Below, in pieces: positions 1-3,918 of a stretch of DNA of 5,543 nt. This DNA is from Deltaproteobacteria bacterium (GTDB lineage: Bacteria; Myxococcota_A; UBA796; UBA2385): contig CANHON010000314.1 of NCBI GenBank assembly GCA_947462115.1, forward strand, positions 1 to 5,543, read 5' to 3'. The position numbers were made by a program, and so were the translations under genes. The notes under the pieces are model-generated. The model did no database searches. It worked only from the letters and a program-made list of their open reading frames with translations, and was not told where the DNA came from. Each line of letters opens with the position of its first letter. The first letter of the stretch is position 1.

Positions 1-686
1 AAGTCGGCGAGCGCCTCCTCCAGCTGGGCCTTGCGGAATTCGGGCCAGGGCAGCTCGGTGACGTAGATCTCGGCGTAGGCGATCTGCCAGAGGAGGAAGT
101 TGCTGACGCGGAGCTCGCCCGAGGTGCGGATGAGCAGGTCCGGGTCCGGCTGGCCCGCGGTGCTGAGCTCGGCCGCAAAGCGCTGCTCGTCGATGTCCTG
201 GGGCCGGAGCTTGCCCGCCGCCACCTGTTCGGCCAAGCGCTGCGCAGCGGTCACCAGCTCGGCGCGACCGCCGTAGCTCAGGGCCAAGTTCAGCGTCATG
301 CCGGTGTTCTTGGCGCTCTCGGCGACCAAGGCCTGCAGGGGCTTGCGGACGTAGAACGGCAGCCGGTCGATCTGACCGATGGCCCGCAGGCGGATGCCCT
401 GCTCCATCAGCTCTTGGCGCTCATGCAGCACGTACCGGTGCAGGAGGGCCATCAGCGCGCCGATCTCGGCGGCGGGCCGGCTCCAGTTCTCGGTGGAGAA
501 GCTGTAGAGGGTGAGGGCCTCGACGCCGAGCCGACGGCACTCCCGCACCACCTCCCGCACGCTCTCCGCGCCCTCTTCGTGCCCCCGCTCCCGCGGCAGC
601 CCCCGTCGCTGGGCCCAGCGACCGTTCCCGTCCATGATGACGGCCACATGTCGCGGCACGCGGATCGATCGGGGGACCTCGGTCAT
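1..686 (-). CDS. uppS: Undecaprenyl diphosphate synthase (cis-prenyltransferase), 3' end beyond the window
   Basis: UppS condenses farnesyl diphosphate with eight isopentenyl diphosphates to make the C55 lipid carrier for peptidoglycan and other envelope polymers. I translated the open frame directly: 228 whole codons are visible. Motifs in order: HVAVIMDGNGRWAQ at 13-26 (catalytic Asp19, phosphate-binding Asn21 and Arg23), GH at 35-36, LTLYSFSTENWSRP at 58-71, LNLALSYGGR at 132-141, DPDLLIRTSGELRVSNFLLW at 181-200, then QIAYAEIYVTELPWPEF at 201-217. Arg187, Arg193, Ser195 and Glu206 match the IPP- and Mg-binding residues of E. coli UppS. The family is about 240-255 residues, so only a short C-terminal piece is missing. 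The ATG overlaps the frr stop (TGATG), and no separate strong Shine-Dalgarno is seen. In related clusters cdsA often follows; that would lie outside this window. Confidence 0.97.
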   Translation of the reverse strand, partial: MTEVPRSIRVPRHVAVIMDGNGRWAQRRGLPRERGHEEGAESVREVVRECRRLGVEALTLYSFSTENWSRPAAEIGALMALLHRYVLHERQELMEQGIRLRAIGQIDRLPFYVRKPLQALVAESAKNTGMTLNLALSYGGRAELVTAAQRLAEQVAAGKLRPQDIDEQRFAAELSTAGQPDPDLLIRTSGELRVSNFLLWQIAYAEIYVTELPWPEFRKAQLEEALAD

Positions 687-1249
687 CAGCCGTCCATGAC
701 CTCGCGCTCTTTGTCGGTCGCCATGGTGTCGAGCAGCTTGACGCAGGCGTCGGTGCCCTCCTGGACCTTGGCGAGCGAGCGCTTGAGCTCGTCCTCGGTG
801 ATCTCCTTGGCGTCCTCCAGCTCCTTGTAGAGGTCGTTGTACTCCCGGCGCACCGAGCGGGCGCGGACCCGGGCCTCTTCGACCATCTTGCCGAGCTGGC
901 GGACCATGTCCTTGCGGCGCTCCATGGTGAGCGCGGGGATCGGCACGCGGACGATCTGCCCGTCGTTGCTGGGGTTGAGCCCCATGCCGGCGGACTGGAT
1001 GCCCTTCTCGATGTCGGGGATCGTGGACTTGTCCCAGGGGTTCAGCACGAGCATGCGGGCGTCGGGCGCGCTGATGCTGGCCAGCTGGTTCAGCGGCATG
1101 CTGGCGCCGTAGGAGCGCACCTCCACATGCACGTTCTCAAGCATCTGCGGCGTCGCGCGCCCGGTGCGAATGGTGCTGAGCTCGCGCTTGAGCGCGCTGA
1201 CCACCTTCTCGTGGTCCTCGTGCATCGCGGACAGGTACTCGTCACTCAT
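686..1249 (-). CDS. frr: Ribosome recycling factor (RRF)
   Basis: RRF works with EF-G to split the ribosome after termination and free it from the mRNA. The 187-residue length is normal (E. coli 185). Domain I, a three-helix bundle, is formed by residues 1 to about 30 and about 105 to 187. Domain II is about 31-104. Conserved stretches include TIRTGRATPQMLENV at 26-40, MPLNQLASISAPDARML at 51-67, GLNPSNDGQIVRVPIPALT at 90-108, ERRKDMVRQLGKMVEEARV at 110-128 and VRRE at 133-136, which holds the Arg region needed for 50S binding. The C-terminus TDKEREVMDG is typical. The stop TGA shares its A with the uppS ATG, so frr and uppS are probably translationally coupled. Confidence 0.98.
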   Translation of the reverse strand: MSDEYLSAMHEDHEKVVSALKRELSTIRTGRATPQMLENVHVEVRSYGASMPLNQLASISAPDARMLVLNPWDKSTIPDIEKGIQSAGMGLNPSNDGQIVRVPIPALTMERRKDMVRQLGKMVEEARVRARSVRREYNDLYKELEDAKEITEDELKRSLAKVQEGTDACVKLLDTMATDKEREVMDG

Positions 1250-1254
1250 GGGCC

Positions 1255-1259
1255 CCTCC
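1255..1259 (-). promoter_or_regulatory. Strong Shine-Dalgarno of frr
   Basis: GGAGG stands 5 bases before the ATG at 1249. It is the strongest ribosome binding site in the window and fixes the frr start inside the 30-base pyrH-frr gap. Confidence 0.75.
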
Positions 1260-1279
1260 GAAGGATGAGCGCCGCGGCC

Positions 1280-2005
1280 TCAGGCCTCGTGGCGCAGGTG
1301 GGTGCCGATCGGCTCGCCGCAGACGACGCGCCGGACGTTGCCGGGCGTGCTGAGGTCGAAAACCACGATCGGGATGGCGTTGTCCATGCAGAGGCTGATG
1401 GCAGTGGCGTCCATCACGCCCAGGCCCCGGTTGAGGACCTCGAGGTAGGTCAGCGCATCGAAGCGCTTCGCGTCCGGGAACTTCTTCGGGTCGCGGTCGT
1501 AGACGCCGTCGACCTTGGTCGCCTTGAGGATGACGTCGGCCTGGATCTCCGCCGCCCGCAGCGCCGCGGCGGTGTCGGTGGAGAAGTAGGGGTTGCCGGT
1601 CCCCGCGCCGAACAACACCACCCGCCCCTTCTCGAGGTGCCGGATGGCGCGCCGGCGGATGTAGGGCTCGGCCACCTCGTCCATGGTGATGGCCGACATG
1701 ACCCGACTGTACACGCCCTGGCGCTCCAAGGCGTCCTGAAGCGCCAGCGCGTTGATCACGGTGGCGAGCATGCCCATGTAGTCGGCATGGGCGCGGTCCA
1801 TCCCTTGGGAGGAGCCGGCCAAGCCACGGAAGATGTTGCCCCCGCCGATGACCACCGCGACTTCGACGCCGAGCGAGCTGACCTCGTCAATCTCGGCGGC
1901 GAAGCGGGCGATGGTCTCGGGGTCGATGCCGCCGTCCCGCCCACCTGCGAGCATCTCGCCCGACATCTTGAGGAGCACGCGCTTGTAGGCGGGGGTGGAC
2001 GACAT
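1280..2005 (-). CDS. pyrH: Uridylate kinase (UMP kinase)
   Basis: PyrH phosphorylates UMP to UDP with ATP in de novo pyrimidine synthesis. It belongs to the amino-acid-kinase fold family and works as a hexamer in the cytoplasm. The 241-residue length is typical. Visible motifs are YKRVLLKMSGE at 7-17 (phosphate-binding Lys13), GGGNIFRG at 54-61, MDRAHADYMGMLATVINALA at 69-88 (UMP site), GAGTGNPYFSTD at 133-144, KATKVDGVYDRDPKKFP at 161-177 (ATP site) and MDATAISLCMDN at 198-209. The ATG at 2005 has only a weak Shine-Dalgarno (GGAAG, 4 bases away), but the N-terminus fits the family. It is followed by frr after 30 bases. Bacterial PyrH is usually activated by GTP and inhibited by UTP; nothing seen here argues otherwise. 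Confidence 0.98.
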   Translation of the reverse strand: MSSTPAYKRVLLKMSGEMLAGGRDGGIDPETIARFAAEIDEVSSLGVEVAVVIGGGNIFRGLAGSSQGMDRAHADYMGMLATVINALALQDALERQGVYSRVMSAITMDEVAEPYIRRRAIRHLEKGRVVLFGAGTGNPYFSTDTAAALRAAEIQADVILKATKVDGVYDRDPKKFPDAKRFDALTYLEVLNRGLGVMDATAISLCMDNAIPIVVFDLSTPGNVRRVVCGEPIGTHLRHEA

Positions 2006-2059
2006 GGGGCTTCCGGGGGAACAGGGTGGGCTGTCAGGCCGCGCGACGGTGCGCTGCGA

Positions 2060-2710
2060 TCAGGCCTCGCCGCCGGTCATCTTCGCCACTTCGGCGGCGA
2101 AGTCGTCCGACTTCTTCTCGAGGCCCTCGCCCAGCTCGAAGCGGACGAAGCGGCGCACCTTGATGTTCTCGCCGATCTTGGCGATCGAGTTCTCGATCAG
2201 CTGCTTGACGGTGAGCGTCTCGTCCTTGAAGAACTCCTGCTCCATCAAGCAGACCTCGGCGGCCCACTTCTTCATCCGGCCTTCGACGATCTTCTCGGCG
2301 ACGGCCCGGGGCTTGCCCTCGGCCACCACGCGCTCGATCTGGACGCTGCGCTCACGCTCTTGGACGTCCTCGGGGATGTCCTCGATGTTGACGAAGTCGG
2401 CCTTGTTGGCGACGAGCTGCAAGGCCAGATCGCGCACCAGGGACTTGAAGCCCTCGTTGATCGCGACGAAGTCGGTCTCGCAGTTGACCTCGATGAGCAC
2501 GCCCACCTTACCGTTGCCGTGGATGTAGCAGTCCACGAGGCCTTCGGTGGCGGCGCGGGAGGCCTTCTTGGCCGCCTTGGCGATGCCGCGAACGCGGAGC
2601 CAGTCGATGGCCTTCTCGATGTCGCCGCCGTTCTCGGTCAGCGCCTTCTTGCAGTCGCTCATGCCGGCGCCCGTGCGCTCGCGGAGGGACTTGATGTCAT
2701 TGATGCTCAT
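2060..2710 (-). CDS. tsf: Translation elongation factor Ts (EF-Ts), short form
   Basis: EF-Ts is the cytoplasmic nucleotide-exchange factor that releases GDP from EF-Tu so it can rebind GTP. The N-terminal UBA-like domain carries the signature LRERTGAGMSDCKKAL at 9-24. The TDFV motif at 79-82, whose Asp-Phe disrupts the Mg2+ site of EF-Tu, follows in CETDFVAINEGF. The C-terminal part has the conserved RRFVRFELGEG near 184-194. At 216 residues it is well short of E. coli EF-Ts (283) and matches the single-core form known from Thermus and many other lineages, so this is a normal variant rather than a truncation. The ATG has a good GGAG. tsf follows rpsB, as in most bacteria, and is 54 bases before pyrH. 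Stop TGA. Confidence 0.98.
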   Translation of the reverse strand: MSINDIKSLRERTGAGMSDCKKALTENGGDIEKAIDWLRVRGIAKAAKKASRAATEGLVDCYIHGNGKVGVLIEVNCETDFVAINEGFKSLVRDLALQLVANKADFVNIEDIPEDVQERERSVQIERVVAEGKPRAVAEKIVEGRMKKWAAEVCLMEQEFFKDETLTVKQLIENSIAKIGENIKVRRFVRFELGEGLEKKSDDFAAEVAKMTGGEA

Positions 2711-2717
2711 GGTGCAA

Positions 2718-2721
2718 CTCC
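2718..2721 (-). promoter_or_regulatory. Shine-Dalgarno of tsf
   Basis: GGAG stands 7 bases before the ATG at 2710, at ideal spacing. It is flanked by two TGCACC copies. Confidence 0.7.
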
Positions 2722-2735
2722 AGGGTGCAGCGCCC

Positions 2736-2782
2736 CGAGGCCCTCCAGAGCAGCGCGACAGGCGCTGCCCCTCCCGGCCTCG
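2736..2782 (-). repeat. Nested hairpin between rpsB and tsf
   Basis: An inner perfect 7-bp stem (GCAGCGC and GCGCTGC, 2750-2756 with 2762-2768, 5-base loop) sits symmetrically inside an outer perfect 7-bp stem (CGAGGCC and GGCCTCG, 2736-2742 with 2776-2782). Seven bases separate the two stems on each side, and in RNA the inner stem can extend by wobble pairs. No T-run follows, so it is not a clear terminator. It may adjust the S2 to EF-Ts ratio by attenuation, RNase processing or mRNA stability (inference). Confidence 0.55.
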
Positions 2783-2803
2783 AGGTGGCGCTCAGGTGCA
2801 AGA

Positions 2804-3598
2804 TCAGGCGTCGATGTCCGCGTCGTCCTCGACCACTTCGCCACCGCGGCGGCGGACGATCTCAACGTCCTGCTCGGTGGCGCGGATGACCTGCTCGTAG
2901 CCGCCGTTGCCGCGCCCGAGATCGCCGCCCTCCGCCACCGCGTCGGCGATGGCGGTGGTGAACAGGCGGATGCTCTTGATGGCGTCGTCGTTGCCGGGGA
3001 TGACGTGCTTGATGCCGTTCGGATCGCAGTTGGTGTCGCAGAGGCCGACGACCGGGATGCCGAGCTTGGTGGCCTCGCGGATGGCGATGTGCTCACGCTT
3101 GGGATCGATGACGAAGATGACCGAGGGCAGGGCCTTCATGGTCTTGATGCCGCCGAGGGAGCGGTCCATCTTCTCGATCTTGCGGGTGAGGTCGAGGGCC
3201 TCCTTCTTGGTGATGAGCTCGAAGCGACCCTCGTCGCGGGCCTTCTCGAGGGCCACGAGGCGCTCGATCGACTTCTTCACGGTGGTGAAGTTGGTGAGGG
3301 TGCCGCCCAGCCAGCGGTTGTTCACGTAGAACTGGCCGCAACGAACGGCCTGCTCCTGCACGACCTCCTGGGCGGCGCGCTTGGTGCCGACGAAGAGGAC
3401 GGTGCCGCCGCCGCTGACGGACTGGCTGATGAAGCGGCAGGCGTCGAGCAGGCCCTTGGCGGTCTTCTGCAGGTTGATGATGTGGACGCCGTTCCGCTCA
3501 CCGTAGATGTACGGCTTCATACGGGGGTTCCACAGGCGGGTCTGGTGACCGAAGTGAACGCCAGACTCGAGAAGGTCGCGCAGCGAGACGCTGGGCAT
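2804..3598 (-). CDS. rpsB: 30S ribosomal protein S2 (uS2)
   Basis: S2 is a late-assembling protein of the small ribosomal subunit; it bridges head and body and is needed for S1 binding. The 264-residue product has the family signatures in order: GVHFGHQTRLWNPRMKPYIY at 13-32, VNNRWLGGTLTNF at 92-104, the coiled-coil segment at about 105-150, the second S2 signature beginning PSVIFVIDP at 158, and the GIPVVGLCDTNCDPN / IPGNDDA region at 180-206. The start at 3598 has a GGAG Shine-Dalgarno and an N-terminus typical of S2. The C-terminus runs about 20 residues beyond E. coli S2 and ends in an acidic tail (EDDADIDA). It is the first gene of the rpsB-tsf-pyrH-frr-uppS run, 93 bases before tsf. In bacteria this operon is commonly repressed by free S2; the structured leader upstream fits that, but this is not proven here. 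Confidence 0.98.
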   Translation of the reverse strand: MPSVSLRDLLESGVHFGHQTRLWNPRMKPYIYGERNGVHIINLQKTAKGLLDACRFISQSVSGGGTVLFVGTKRAAQEVVQEQAVRCGQFYVNNRWLGGTLTNFTTVKKSIERLVALEKARDEGRFELITKKEALDLTRKIEKMDRSLGGIKTMKALPSVIFVIDPKREHIAIREATKLGIPVVGLCDTNCDPNGIKHVIPGNDDAIKSIRLFTTAIADAVAEGGDLGRGNGGYEQVIRATEQDVEIVRRRGGEVVEDDADIDA

Positions 3599-3604
3599 GG
3601 GAGG

Positions 3605-3608
3605 CTCC
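3605..3608 (-). promoter_or_regulatory. Shine-Dalgarno of rpsB
   Basis: GGAG lies 6 bases before the ATG at 3598. It supports this start, which also gives the normal S2 N-terminus. Confidence 0.7.
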
Positions 3609-3663
3609 GAGGGGCCCGCTTTGGGGCCATTGGGTTGTTCGACCGCCGAGCCGCCGCCCCCGA

Positions 3664-3678
3664 CCTGACCGGGTCAGG
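3664..3678. repeat. 15-base palindrome (CCTGACC, one central base, GGTCAGG)
   Basis: Seven-base arms are perfectly inverted around a single G. In RNA this can form a 6-bp stem with a triloop. In DNA the short, nearly contiguous symmetry also resembles a dimeric regulator's operator. It lies 65-80 bases before the rpsB start, downstream of the only promoter candidate I see. Confidence 0.4.
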
Positions 3679-3701
3679 CACCGTGGAGGCGTCGGAGCGA
3701 G

Positions 3702-3721
3702 CCAGCGCGGGGATGCGCTGG
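3702..3721 (-). repeat. Second perfect 7-bp hairpin in the rpsB leader
   Basis: The arms CCAGCGC and GCGCTGG flank a 6-base loop. With the stem at 3724-3745 it forms a tandem pair about 105-150 bases before the rpsB start. The arms are long enough for a stable RNA stem, but the region is GC-rich, so chance pairing is possible. Confidence 0.4.
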
Positions 3722-3723
3722 AC

Positions 3724-3745
3724 GCCCCGCTGTTGACCGCGGGGC
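3724..3745 (-). repeat. Perfect 7-bp hairpin in the rpsB leader
   Basis: The arms GCCCCGC and GCGGGGC flank an 8-base loop. The hairpin sits only two bases from the next inverted repeat (3702-3721), which suggests tandem stems in the leader RNA. There is no following T-run. Confidence 0.45.
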
Positions 3746-3796
3746 TGCTCGCTGAGATCGGCGTGAGGGTGCGCCAGGGCCGAGGCTCTGGCACCT

Positions 3797-3821
3797 GGGG
3801 GGGACCACCACGGTCTCCCCC
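3797..3821 (-). other. GC-rich imperfect hairpin in the rpsB leader
   Basis: Two 10-base arms pair at 9 of 10 positions (five G-C pairs, one A/C mismatch, then GACC with GGTC) around a 5-base loop. No T-run follows on the minus strand, so it does not look like a classical intrinsic terminator. It could be a leader stem or part of secA 3'-end processing. Confidence 0.35.
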
Positions 3822-3835
3822 AAAGGGCAGCGGCG

Positions 3836-3862
3836 ATTAGCACGCAGGGCCGGGACCGGCAA
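3836..3862 (-). promoter_or_regulatory. Weak candidate sigma70-type promoter for the rpsB operon
   Basis: On the minus strand TTGCCG (4 of 6 to TTGACA) is followed 15 bases later by GCTAAT (4 of 6 to TATAAT). The spacing is short and the match moderate, so this is only the best candidate in the gap that must hold a promoter if rpsB is not solely read through from secA. Confidence 0.22.
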
Positions 3863-3899
3863 GGGCGACCGCACTGCGTATTTCGCCAAAATGACTATG

Positions 3900-3918
3900 C
3901 TGAGGCTGTTCTCCTCAG
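3900..3918 (-). terminator. Weak hairpin spanning the secA stop codon
   Basis: The arms CTGAGG and CCTCAG form a perfect 6-bp stem with a 7-base loop, and the secA TGA stop sits in the 5' arm of the transcript. The only T-run nearby (TTTT) begins several bases after the stem rather than directly at its foot, so this is a poor intrinsic terminator. It could equally be a 3'-end stabilising structure or chance. Confidence 0.2.

Larger units (their letters stand above)
3604..3698 (-). promoter_or_regulatory. Possible Shine-Dalgarno sequestering helix of rpsB
   Basis: The leader segment GCTCCGA (3698-3692 on the minus strand) is exactly complementary over 7 bases to TCGGAGC (3610-3604), which contains the rpsB Shine-Dalgarno GGAG. 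Such a helix would enclose the palindrome at 3664-3678 and a 5-bp hairpin at 3613-3628, and it is compatible with the upstream stems. It could hide the ribosome binding site. No folding energy or comparative data is available here. Confidence 0.3.
3599..3914 (-). promoter_or_regulatory. secA-rpsB intergenic region; probable rpsB promoter and structured leader
   Basis: These 316 bases hold no convincing gene. The part next to secA (about 3876-3900) is the least GC-rich stretch. A weak sigma70-like pair reads TTGCCG at 3862-3857 and GCTAAT at 3841-3836, spaced 15 bases (or TAATCG at 17); neither element is a strong match, so the promoter position is uncertain. From there to rpsB is a leader of about 230 bases containing a GC-rich imperfect hairpin (3797-3821), three short perfect inverted repeats (3724-3745, 3702-3721, 3664-3678) and a 5-bp hairpin (3613-3628) just before the Shine-Dalgarno. 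Many bacteria autoregulate rpsB-tsf through an mRNA leader bound by S2. That this leader does so is inference. Confidence 0.5.

Noticed and set aside
414..830. 138-residue plus-strand frame
   Set aside because: It is antisense to uppS and frr, both of which have full sets of conserved residues, and its Ser/Leu/Pro-rich product resembles nothing I know.
1127..3736. 869-codon plus-strand reading frame
   Set aside because: It is the exact codon-register complement of pyrH, tsf and rpsB, runs through their spacers, is rich in Leu, Asp, Val, His, Gly and Ala, and shows no recognisable domain. It is a high-GC shadow.
3797..3821. Intrinsic terminator of secA
   Set aside because: The stem is strong, but no T-run follows on either strand, so it is listed only as a leader hairpin.
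3517..3843. 108-residue minus-strand frame over the rpsB leader and start
   Set aside because: It overlaps the secure rpsB start in another frame and has low-complexity Arg/Pro/Ser content, with no domain or ribosome binding site.
3674..3889. Possible 71-residue minus-strand gene in the secA-rpsB gap
   Set aside because: It would need a TTG start without a Shine-Dalgarno, and its Arg/Pro/Ala-rich composition is what non-coding GC-rich DNA gives. No motif was recognised.
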